From Novosphingobium olei (GTDB lineage: Bacteria; Pseudomonadota; Alphaproteobacteria; Sphingomonadales; Sphingomonadaceae), in assembly GCF_012927405.1 (NCBI RefSeq), contig NZ_JABBGM010000003.1:372001-436000 (forward strand): a DNA stretch of 64,000 nucleotides. Reading direction: 5' to 3'. This document shows positions 26,252 through 34,361 of this stretch, in pieces; the first letter of the stretch is position 1, and each line of letters opens with the position of its first letter. Under the pieces are notes generated by a model. The model ran no database searches, was not told the DNA's origin, and saw only the letters and a list, made by a program, of their open reading frames with translations. A program made the translations under genes and the position numbers.

Positions 26252-26269
26252 ATAGTCCGCGTTGACTGG
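26252..26269. promoter_or_regulatory. ATAGTC-N6-GACTgg, copy 4 of the cluster palindrome (degenerate)
   Basis: The left half matches copy 3 (ATAGTC) and the right half keeps GACT. It lies 146 bases upstream of the first AttH-like gene, so that promoter region has two candidate sites. Confidence 0.35.
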
Positions 26270-26414
26270 TTTGATTTTTTCTCCAAGGTGGAAACGGCAA
26301 ACGGACGAGTCGCAATTCCGGCAGCTGGCAAATCGCGGATGCTCGGACCGCCAAACCCGCCCCTTGGCAGCAGCAAAATCGGTCGGAATAGGCCGGACTG
26401 GGAGAAAATTGGCC

Positions 26415-27503
26415 ATGAAGAAAGTGCGTTTGCGCGCGGCCGCGTGCACCCTTGCAGTATCCATTCTGAGCACAGGCAGCTTCGCCCTACCGACAGCGGC
26501 TTCGGCTCAGGCGATCGGTGAATTTCCGCCGATCGAAACTGGCATCACCCTGCCAAAGGACGAAGCCGCGCATCGTCAGCCCGCTGAATGGTGGTACATG
26601 ACCGGCTTCATCGATGGCACCGACCCCTTGGGCAAGAAGCGTTCCTACGCCTATCAGGTCGTGGTCTTCCAGATCGCACCAGTCGCCGGTCTTCCCCCGG
26701 TTTATGATGCGCATTTCGCCATCTCCGACCTGAATCGCGGCACCTTCAGCTTTGAAAAACGCACCCTGCCGGGTCTATTCACCAGCACGCAAAACCGCTT
26801 CGATCTCGACGTGCTCGGGTTCAAGATGGGCGGCTCCATGGGCGGTTATTACGCCAAGGCCGCGCGTGCGGACCTTCAGTATGCGATCGACCTCACTTCG
26901 CAGGCGACACAGGGACCGACGCTGAACGGCGCCAATGGCGTCGAGACCTACGGCACCTGGAAGTCCCCTTACTATTCCTACAACGTCAACCGCACGACAG
27001 GCACGCTTTGGGATCATGGCGTGCCGATCAAGGTCACCGGTACCACTTGGTACGACCACGAATGGGCCACCGGCGCTCCCGGTCAGGCTGACAGCGGCTG
27101 GACGTGGTTTGGCGTCTCGATGGATGACAACACGCAGTACAACCTCAGCTTCTTCATGAAAGGCAATGGCACAATCGACAAGGTCATCGGCGTGAAGACA
27201 GCGAATGGCACGTTTACGCCGATCCCGGAGAACCAGCTCAGCCTCGAACGCATGGGCAGCTGGAAGAGCCCCCACACGGGCTACACCTATCCGGCGAGCT
27301 GGAAGGTCAACCTCCCGGAAGGTTCGATCAATATCGTGCCGATGATCCAGGATGCGGAGCTGTACGCCCCGGTTACTCAGAAATTTTATTATGAAGGCCC
27401 CGCGAAAGTCACCGGAACCTTGGGGGGCAGGGCCGTAACTGGGAAGGCGTTCGCGGAGATGAACCCTTGGGGTGTCGATTGGGGCTTACGGATTTTGCCC
27501 TAA
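26415..27503 (+). CDS. Secreted AttH/CrtC-like (lipocalin-fold) protein 1
   Basis: A 362-residue protein. The ATG at 26415 (GGAGA upstream) opens a Sec signal peptide of about 37 residues, ending in SAQA. The mature part starts with a family hallmark, 'LPKDEAAHRQPAEWWYMTGFIDGTDPLGKKRSYAYQVVVFQ'. It then has the two beta-barrel halves of the AttH/CrtC (hydroxyneurosporene synthase) family, with 'TGTTWYDHEWATG' and 'SGWTWFGVSMDDNTQYNLSFF'. Characterised relatives hydrate isoprenoid double bonds or catalyse other non-redox changes on hydrophobic substrates. A periplasmic hydratase or binding protein for a terpenoid-like substrate is plausible but unproven. A paralogue follows 34 bases downstream. 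Confidence 0.85.
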   Translation: MKKVRLRAAACTLAVSILSTGSFALPTAASAQAIGEFPPIETGITLPKDEAAHRQPAEWWYMTGFIDGTDPLGKKRSYAYQVVVFQIAPVAGLPPVYDAHFAISDLNRGTFSFEKRTLPGLFTSTQNRFDLDVLGFKMGGSMGGYYAKAARADLQYAIDLTSQATQGPTLNGANGVETYGTWKSPYYSYNVNRTTGTLWDHGVPIKVTGTTWYDHEWATGAPGQADSGWTWFGVSMDDNTQYNLSFFMKGNGTIDKVIGVKTANGTFTPIPENQLSLERMGSWKSPHTGYTYPASWKVNLPEGSINIVPMIQDAELYAPVTQKFYYEGPAKVTGTLGGRAVTGKAFAEMNPWGVDWGLRILP

Positions 27504-27537
27504 AATACCGACAAAATGCTCAAAACAGGAGGGATGA

Positions 27538-28638
27538 ATGAATTGGAAGAGAGGTCGCAGGCTTCTGGGCCGCGCAGCATGCTGGCTGTCCGCAGTCGCA
27601 ATGCTTGGCGGGATCGCTGCATCGCCAGCCCAAGCCCAACTTTTTGAACAACCTGCACCCGTAGTCCTGCCCAAGGACGAAGGAGCCCATCATAGCCAGC
27701 TTGAATGGTGGTATTTCGTTGGCCACCTTTACGGCACAGATCCGAGCGGCGCCAAGCGAGAGTACGGTTACGAGGTCACCGTGTTCCAGCTCTGGCCATT
27801 GCCGCTCGGCCCCGCCACTTATTCGTGGCACGTCGCCATCACCGACGTGAATAACAAACTCCATCGGGTCGAGGAGCGGATCAAGGCTGACATTATCCCG
27901 ACGCAAACCGGCGGGTTTAGCTTCACCAACAAGGACTGGTCGATCAGCGGGTCTCAGCAACGGTACGCGATCAAGGGCATGCTTTCCGATGGCCGCTTTG
28001 GCATTGATCTGACCACAAGCAGTAAAATTCCTTTCGTCGTCCACAATGGCAACGGCGTCGTGGATTACCGCCCGATTGGCAAAACATCAGCCTACTATTC
28101 GTCGACCGCGCTCGACACCGTCGGCACAATTTACGACAATGGCGTCCCGATCAAAGTCACCGGTATTTCTTGGCAGGACCGCCAATGGTTCGTTAAAGGT
28201 ACTGTCATCGACGGTGGCGGAACGATTTTCGGCGGTGGCTGGAATTGGTTCGCGATGCAGCTCGACAATAACACGCAATACATGCTTTATTATCTGCAGG
28301 ACCCGTCGACCGGTGCCGTCGTGAACAAGTTCGGTACGCGCGTTGTGAACGGCGTCAGTAGCACGCTGACCGGCGCGCAGATGGACCTCAACGTCCTTTC
28401 GACTTGGCGCAGCCCGAAATCGGGTTACAATTACCCGTCGAAGTGGAAAGTGATCCTGCCCGAGGGCGCGGTTACCGTTACCCCGCAGGTCCAGGACCAA
28501 GAAATGATCTGGCCAGGCCACCGCACCTATTGGGAAGGCACTTCGGAAGTTGCGGGCACGCTCAATGGACAGACCGTCACTGGACGTAGCTACGTCGAAG
28601 TAAATCCCTACAACCAACCATATGCTTCGCTGCCATAA
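27538..28638 (+). CDS. Secreted AttH/CrtC-like (lipocalin-fold) protein 2
   Basis: A 366-residue paralogue of the preceding gene, with AGGAGGG four bases upstream of the ATG. Signal peptide residues 1-32 end in AQAQ. It repeats the family marks: 'LPKDEGAHHSQLEWWYFVGHLYGTDPSGAKREYGYEVTVFQ', 'TGISWQDRQWF' in place of TGTTWYDHEW, and 'GGGWNWFAMQLDNNTQYMLYYL'. The catalytic-site candidate His of paralogue 1 (DHEW) is Arg here (DRQW), so the two may differ in activity or substrate. It is co-transcribed with paralogue 1, and a strong terminator follows. Confidence 0.85.
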   Translation: MNWKRGRRLLGRAACWLSAVAMLGGIAASPAQAQLFEQPAPVVLPKDEGAHHSQLEWWYFVGHLYGTDPSGAKREYGYEVTVFQLWPLPLGPATYSWHVAITDVNNKLHRVEERIKADIIPTQTGGFSFTNKDWSISGSQQRYAIKGMLSDGRFGIDLTTSSKIPFVVHNGNGVVDYRPIGKTSAYYSSTALDTVGTIYDNGVPIKVTGISWQDRQWFVKGTVIDGGGTIFGGGWNWFAMQLDNNTQYMLYYLQDPSTGAVVNKFGTRVVNGVSSTLTGAQMDLNVLSTWRSPKSGYNYPSKWKVILPEGAVTVTPQVQDQEMIWPGHRTYWEGTSEVAGTLNGQTVTGRSYVEVNPYNQPYASLP

Positions 28639-28654
28639 GGGGCGCGGTTAGAGG

Positions 28655-28684
28655 ATGTCCGGGTGTGCTGCACCCGGACATTTT
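28655..28684 (+). terminator. Rho-independent terminator after the AttH-like pair
   Basis: A perfect 11-base stem (ATGTCCGGGTG / CACCCGGACAT) with a five-base loop runs directly into TTTT. It lies 17 bases after the stop of the second AttH-like gene and closes the catabolic cluster. Confidence 0.88.
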
Positions 28685-28785
28685 CCGATTCTTGAGTATC
28701 TGCTCACTAAAAAGGTACGAGAATCTGGACCTTGCGAGTTTCGGAGACGAACTGCGCCGCATCCTGTTTTGGAAGGTTTGGTCAA

Positions 28786-30402
28786 ATGCTTGCTGTTTGG
28801 GACTCGTTTGCTGGGGTTACAAGTCAAACAATCGCGCTGGCACGGGTCATCAGACTGACTGTAGCAATCATACTGGCCTCATTCTTCTGCGTTCGGCCCG
28901 CCCTTGCACAGACCGGCGAAGTCCTGTCGTACCTGACCGCAATAACAGTGGTCGAGGATGCGGACTCCAAGACCGTGCTCAAGCTGCAGCTTGCGCCACG
29001 CATAAATAGCCATGTCGCGGCATCCGATGCTTCTGGCACACCGGCCATCGCGTTCACTCTCACGCAACGGGGCCAGCAGCTCGCGATACCCGTCCTTTTC
29101 AAAGGGCCGCTGAAGACCATTCGGGTTGAGGAAAACCCTGGCTTCCTGTTTTTGCGCTTCGACACAAAATATCCCGGCGCGCAGATCGCATCGGCTGACA
29201 ATTCCGATGCGAGCGTCATTGTAACTATCAGCGATCCACATGGTGGCGGCGATCGTGCAACGCCGTCCGCCACTTCGGGCAACGGCACGGGCAATGCGGC
29301 CGGCATGGGGTCGTCTTCGGTTGATTACGCAGCGATGGGCTTCGCGCTTGTTATGCTCGAATATGCCGATGTCAGCGAAGTTGCAGGCCTTCTGGCCGAC
29401 AGCGGCGCGATTAAGCCCAACGATACCTTCGTACCCCGCTCCCCCGGTTTCGGATCGACCAGCGCCAGCGGCATGGGCAACAGCTACAACCCGGGGGCCC
29501 AAACCCAAACTGGTGAAGCCCAATCGTTGGGGCAGCCAGTCAATGCAAACATTGCGATTGATCGCCGGCTCAATGCCATCTGGCTGAGGGGCGATACCGA
29601 GACTATCAAGCGGCTGAAGGCCCAGATCGCGGCGATTGACCGCCCGATCGACACCGTCATGCTTGAAACCCAAATCGTGGAGCTGACCGAAACCGGCGCC
29701 CGCAACATCGGCCTCGATCTTGCCAACGCCAACGGCCAAGTGGCGACCGCCTACGGCTCCTACGGGAACATTTCGTCCTCCGGCGGTGCCTTTCCACTAA
29801 CCCGTTACCAGTTCAACGGCACGGTCAATGTCCAGGCCGCGCTCTATGCCCAGATCCAGAAGGGCGAAGGCAAAATCCTTTCCCGCCCACGCATTGCCGC
29901 GCAAAGCGGCGCGTCGGCCCGGATCGTCACCGGCGATGCCATCCCCATCCTTACCTCGATCACGCTTTCCGGAGTCAACGGAGTTTCACAGCAGGTCCAG
30001 TACGTCAATGTCGGCGTGACCTTGCAGATCGCCCCGCGCGTCACCGAGGAAGGCATCGTTTCGAGCCACATCTATTGCGTCGTCTCGAGCGTGACCGGCT
30101 ATCTCCAAGGCTATCCCACGATCAGCCAGCGAGAGGCTGAAACCTTTGCCACGGTGCGAGACGGGGAATCGTTCGTCATCGGCGGGCTGTCGCAGGAGAG
30201 CTCGATCAAGAACCGGTCGAAACTGCCGATCCTGGGTGACCTGCCAATCCTTTCGATTCTGGCGGGTGCCAGCAAGATCAGCAAGCAGAAAACCGAACTT
30301 TACATCATGGTAACACCCCACGTGATCCGCAGGCTCGATCTCAAGACTGCCGGCGGTCGCGATGCGGTTCCTCCTGGTGCGCTCGTTCCGACGCAGCCAT
30401 GA
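28786..30402 (+). CDS. Orphan secretin (GspD/PilQ-type outer-membrane channel)
   Basis: A 538-residue secretin. I chose the ATG at 28786 (GGAAGG upstream), which opens a signal sequence of about 38 residues ending in ALAQ. An AMIN-like beta domain (residues about 40-145) is followed by a low-complexity Gly/Ser linker. An N1-type domain follows (LVMLEYADVSEVAGLL … NIAIDRRLNAIWLRGDTETIKRLKAQIAAIDRP), then the secretin domain with 'RPRIAAQSGASARIVTGDAIPI', 'VGVTLQIAPRV', and the closing 'GLSQESSIKNRSKLPILGDLPIL' and 'TELYIMVTPHVI'. No ATPase, inner-membrane platform or pseudopilin gene is adjacent, so the machine it serves is unknown; PilQ-like AMIN domains hint at type IV pili. Confidence 0.9.
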   Translation: MLAVWDSFAGVTSQTIALARVIRLTVAIILASFFCVRPALAQTGEVLSYLTAITVVEDADSKTVLKLQLAPRINSHVAASDASGTPAIAFTLTQRGQQLAIPVLFKGPLKTIRVEENPGFLFLRFDTKYPGAQIASADNSDASVIVTISDPHGGGDRATPSATSGNGTGNAAGMGSSSVDYAAMGFALVMLEYADVSEVAGLLADSGAIKPNDTFVPRSPGFGSTSASGMGNSYNPGAQTQTGEAQSLGQPVNANIAIDRRLNAIWLRGDTETIKRLKAQIAAIDRPIDTVMLETQIVELTETGARNIGLDLANANGQVATAYGSYGNISSSGGAFPLTRYQFNGTVNVQAALYAQIQKGEGKILSRPRIAAQSGASARIVTGDAIPILTSITLSGVNGVSQQVQYVNVGVTLQIAPRVTEEGIVSSHIYCVVSSVTGYLQGYPTISQREAETFATVRDGESFVIGGLSQESSIKNRSKLPILGDLPILSILAGASKISKQKTELYIMVTPHVIRRLDLKTAGGRDAVPPGALVPTQP

Positions 30403-31142
30403 GGCCGCCTTTGCCCACTTAGCTTTAGCGGACAGAGGATCTCGCCCCCCAACACGATCGGTTCCACCCGCCTGAAATCCTATCCCAAAAAACGTGACGG
30501 AAGCAGCGGAAAGTTCCGTCCAGAAAGGCATATATCCAAGGCCTCAAAAAAATCATGAACGAGTTGGGCGCACGATGGCGGACCTGACCTGCCACCTTTG
30601 CTTCACGCGATTATGAAGGCTGAGCTCGGCGACCTCTACATTTTTCATGGCGGGGTTAGCCATCGGTTGGAGTCAAGGTTCTCGAGAACCTAGTTTCCCA
30701 AGAATTTCTGTGCCGTAAAGACAGTGTGCTTCCGCAGATTCTCCGGTCATACCAACTGAAAACATTTACTGCGTAGCAATTCTTCTCACGCGTTATACGA
30801 TACGAATGGCAGAAAAGACGGTCCCAATTGTATGTAAGATGATTTATATCTTTATACTAATTCAATATCTGCAATATTGTAATATTATTTTGCTATATGA
30901 CTATTTGACTGTTATTTCTGTATTTATAAAATTGAGTCTAATTTAGCGGTTCATAAATGTGTACTGAAAGATCTTAAACTTGGAATAAAAATGCAGAATA
31001 AAGTGTTTCTTATGAAAATCTTCAAGTGCGATGAATATCTATTCAGGCACCTAGTTGAAACTTATTTTGTCTTGGAGGCAGCACACCTCCACAGGAAAAT
31101 TATCGACTTTCAATTCACCTAAAACTTCGATAATTAAATCAT
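30403..31142. other. 740-base gap with a strongly AT-rich segment (about 30770-31140)
   Basis: No gene is visible. The last 370 bases before the histidine kinase are made mostly of A and T, with runs such as TATTGTAATATTATTTTG, in a genome that otherwise is about two-thirds G+C. It could be a silenced or curved promoter region or recently acquired DNA. There is no tRNA and no clear terminator. Confidence 0.6.
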
Positions 31143-32243
31143 ATGAAACCTTCACCTCACCCCTTGGAAGATGACCGTCTACGAGAGCTGCGGCGATACG
31201 CGATTTTAGACACCCAAAGGGAGCGAGAGTTTGACGAGCTCGTTGAGATAGCGTCTGAAATTTGCCAAACTCCTGTGTCGGTCATCAATTTCATCGATCA
31301 TGGTCGACAATGGTTTAAGGCAGAAGTCGGTTTGGGTGTCAGATCAACCCCGCTTGAAACAAGCCTTTGTGGTCACGCCATCCTGCAGGGTGATTATATA
31401 GAAATCCCCGACACGCTTGCTGATGCACGAATGGCAGATAATCCCCTCTGTACCAGCGATCCTGGGTTCCGCTTCTATGCAGGCTCCGTTCTCAAAGGAG
31501 CCAACGGTCTTCCGTTAGGCACGCTTTGCGTGTTGGATCACAAACCACGGGAGTTGACAGAACATCAGCGGGGAGTGCTGCGGGTCTTGTCACGCCATAT
31601 TATGCGCGAACTGGACCTGCGCATATCGCTCGAACGAGAGCAAACGCTACGACGAGAGGTTGATCACCGGGTCAAGAATTCCCTCGCCTCAATCAGCGCC
31701 CTGCTTTCGATGAAAGCCCGCAGAGAAAACAACATTGCCGTGAGATACGCACTCGAGGATGCGATTAGCCGAATTCGCTCCCTTTCGGCTCTTCATGAAG
31801 AGCTTCATGAGCTTGGCTGCCAGGATCAGGTCAGCCTCAAATCGCTATTCGCCCGTATTGAAACCGGCCTCCAACCCTTACTTTCTGAAGGGATTGAGTT
31901 GAAAATTTCAACGAGCGACGTCAGCGTCGCTCCGGAACTGGCTAACTCCCTTCTCCTCGTAGTGAATGAATTCGTCGCCAATTCCGCGAAGCATGCTTTT
32001 AGCCTTGGCGTTGGCTCGATCGCAGTGGACATAAAAGTGCAATCTAGCCAATTGGCGCTGGTTTGCCGGGACAACGGGAACGCTGGCCAAGCAGAAGCGG
32101 AGCGCGCAGCCAGAGGCACAGGGTTGGGCACGCGAGTCATACAGTCCATCGCTTCGTCGCTGAACCTAGTGCCTCAATGGCACGCTAGTGGTAACGGGAT
32201 GGAATTGAAGCTGAGCGGACCGCTCACTACCGATGTGAAATAA
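31143..32243 (+). CDS. GAF-domain sensor histidine kinase, HisKA_2/HWE-like
   Basis: A 366-residue soluble kinase. The GAF domain covers residues about 20-160 ('TPVSVINFIDHGRQWFKA', 'SLCGHAIL', 'FRFYAGSVL…GLPLGTLCVLD'). The dimerisation/phosphoacceptor helix has His175 in 'DHRVKNSLASISALL', the HisKA_2 signature. The HATPase domain has the N-box 'NEFVANSAKHAF' and 'GTGLGTRVI'. Such kinases in sphingomonads often feed the PhyR-NepR-EcfG general stress response. No response regulator is adjacent. It lies behind the AT-rich stretch and its codon use is less G+C-rich than its neighbours, which suggests acquisition. A second kinase of the same build is at 56078-57358. Confidence 0.92.
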   Translation: MKPSPHPLEDDRLRELRRYAILDTQREREFDELVEIASEICQTPVSVINFIDHGRQWFKAEVGLGVRSTPLETSLCGHAILQGDYIEIPDTLADARMADNPLCTSDPGFRFYAGSVLKGANGLPLGTLCVLDHKPRELTEHQRGVLRVLSRHIMRELDLRISLEREQTLRREVDHRVKNSLASISALLSMKARRENNIAVRYALEDAISRIRSLSALHEELHELGCQDQVSLKSLFARIETGLQPLLSEGIELKISTSDVSVAPELANSLLLVVNEFVANSAKHAFSLGVGSIAVDIKVQSSQLALVCRDNGNAGQAEAERAARGTGLGTRVIQSIASSLNLVPQWHASGNGMELKLSGPLTTDVK

Positions 32244-32439
32244 CAATTCGATATTTAGTAGTGGCCAGCATAGATTCGGACTGACTCAAAATAGCGTCAT
32301 AAACTGAATTTATGGTCCTCTGGCTTTGGACTTCGGCGCTATGGGTGTCGTATTGCCTCATGATCAAAGTGACTAAGCAGATACTAGGGCGCTGGCAGGC
32401 GACTCGCGATAGTTCCCAAACGCCATCAGCACCGTGACC

Positions 32440-32727
32440 ACATCATCACTTGCCCCTCTTTCCATCCAACTGCCGCTGGCCCGTGATCACGGCCTCCTGC
32501 CGGTATTGGAAATGGACGGCTACCTCAGCTGCGTCCTGGTGACGCCGCACCTGGAAACCTCGCAGTGGGTCTTGGGCGTGTGGTGAGAGCGGCCTGCCAT
32601 CGATCCTGCCCGGATCGAACAGGGCCTCATCTCGGCGCTAGCCCATCGCAAGGCCATTGAGACCAGCATCGCCGTTAGCGTTGCGTGCGCCCCACATGGA
32701 CGTCGGGCGGTCGGCAAGGTGATTTGA
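32440..32727 (+). pseudogene. Remnant of a UPF0149/YecA-type protein with in-frame stop
   Basis: The frame reads 'LPVLEMDGYLSCVLVTPHLETSQWVLGVW', then TGA at 32584, then 'ERPAIDPARIEQGLISALAHRK', ending at TGA 32725-32727. The first segment resembles the conserved N-terminal 'LDGFLTAL-(V/I)-PE-I-PSEWLP-LW' block of UPF0149 proteins, and the second resembles the helix that follows. The nonsense codon and the missing start show decay. The family assignment is from pattern memory only. Confidence 0.4.
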
Positions 32728-33059
32728 CCAATGCGGCACTGTGAGCGAATTCAGATGGGGACAGTGTGCCGCACAGTGCCGACGCGATTTTGCACGATGC
32801 GACGCTGCTGGGTACGCAGCGCACGAACCGGAGGTGGTACCCGCGGGAGAAGGCGTGCATAACAGCGGAAAGCTCCGGACCTGGCGCCAACGGCTCAGCG
32901 ATCGCACGGTGTGAGCCTTGGTTTGTTGCACTGCTGGCGGCGAATAGTGCGCGATCGTGGCGCAACGGAGCCAATTTCGCTGGTGCCGCCGGCGCAATGG
33001 AATCTGGAGATCGAAATCGGCGGAGCGGGTGATATGGCGCAAGGCCAAAACTGTCGTCT

Positions 33060-33567
33060 GGTTGAGCAGCATCCGGTCAAGAAACGGGAGCTTGCCGTTT
33101 GCAAAAGCGCCATGCCCCGGCCACGCCGTTCCAGCGCCTGCTCAACGAGCCTCGGATCAGCGAGGAAACACGTAAACAGTTGCGGGACACAGCCGCTGGG
33201 CTGGACCCGGTTCGCCTGCTGCGCGATATCCGGACGGGCCAGCGGAAATTGGTGGTCCTCGCTGATGCGTTTGCGTCTGCTGCGCCGGTGGAGGAGATCT
33301 CGCCCCCGTTTGGATGCGTTTCTGTCGAGCCTAAAAACCTTATGGCAGGGCGGCGAGGCGCTGCCCGCAACAACTGTAAGACTACCACAGCAACGGGGGC
33401 GCCGGCTACCAGATCCACTGGCCGAGGTTACAGATCAGTTGCAGACTTGGTTCACCGAGGAGCCATGGTTCACTGGATGCGAGCTGCTGGAAAAGCTCCA
33501 GACCAATGTGCCGGGAGATTATACGGAGGGTCTCCTGCGGACCGTCCAGCGTCGATTTAAAGGTTAG
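33060..33567 (+). pseudogene. C-terminal remnant of an integrase-catalytic-type transposase
   Basis: Two frames carry successive pieces. One (around 33115-33300) gives 'TPFQRLLNEPRISEETRKQLRDTAAGLDPVRLLRDIRTGQ', the tail that follows the DDE domain in DDE/integrase-core transposases. The next frame gives 'DPLAEVTDQLQTWFTEEPWFTGCELLEKLQTNVPGDYTEGLLRTVQRRFKG', a further C-terminal segment of the same family. A frameshift near 33300 separates them, and the catalytic domain upstream is missing. No terminal inverted repeats are evident. Confidence 0.65.
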
Positions 33568-34361
33568 CGCACTGCACAGGCCCGAGCGCTCGTGTGCAGC
33601 GTAGTAGATTCCTCGCGCAATAAGGAAAGGGCAGCCACATGGGCTTTGGTAGGCGTTGCTTGACGGATTGCCACTCTGCCTCGCCTACGGCTTGGGGCTG
33701 CGCGGCAATCCGTCAGGCAAGCAGTGGTCAAGCCCGGCAATGTCTTGCAGGGTACATACTACGTGAGGCAATGATCGACCACTCGGGAACATTCCTCCAT
33801 GAGGCAACACGAATCCTCATCCAGTTTGTCGCGCTACAGGGGCGCGAGATCGATGCGGAGATTTCTCCTCGCTCGCTGATTAGGCCATGGGCAGCAACTT
33901 GTCAGGTCGCCGAAACGGCAAGCTACCGCGCCGGACGATCCCGCGCGCATTGGCAGGGGCAATGCCGAGCGATCAACGACTCGCTTAGCGGTCGATCACG
34001 AGCTCGTCAGCCAGAAACATTGCATGGGGGGCCATTGTTCGCACCATCGGCATCGCCCGAGCCCGCAACAAAATCGACTGGCGAACCTCGCTTGTAACCA
34101 CCTCAGTCACGCGTAACTCGATGGGTTCACTGTACCTGCTTGGGGGGAAAAACCGCTCGCTATGGCCGGGTCCGCCAGCGAAATCAGCAGAGAACCAAAC
34201 CAAGCGCCTGATAGATTCCATCGCTCTTATTCCATCGGCAGAAGCCGACCTCAAGAGGCGATGCCGAGGCGATTACCGACACCGAACGGGTTGACGGGAG
34301 GCCCTAACATCGCGAATAAGCCGCTACTGCGAGTCAGTCGCATTAGCAGGAAGGATCGTAG
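33568..34361. other. Decayed intergenic stretch before the heme-type receptor
   Basis: A 152-codon plus-strand frame (33639) and a minus-strand frame (33985-34254) are open but have mixed codon bias and no family I recognise. I see no RNA gene or repeat. A promoter for the receptor at 34362 must lie in the last 200 bases, but I cannot place a Fur box with confidence. Confidence 0.4.

Noticed and set aside
33639..34097. 152-residue plus-strand frame
   Set aside because: Mixed codon bias and Ser/Arg-rich shadow composition; no homology pattern recognised.
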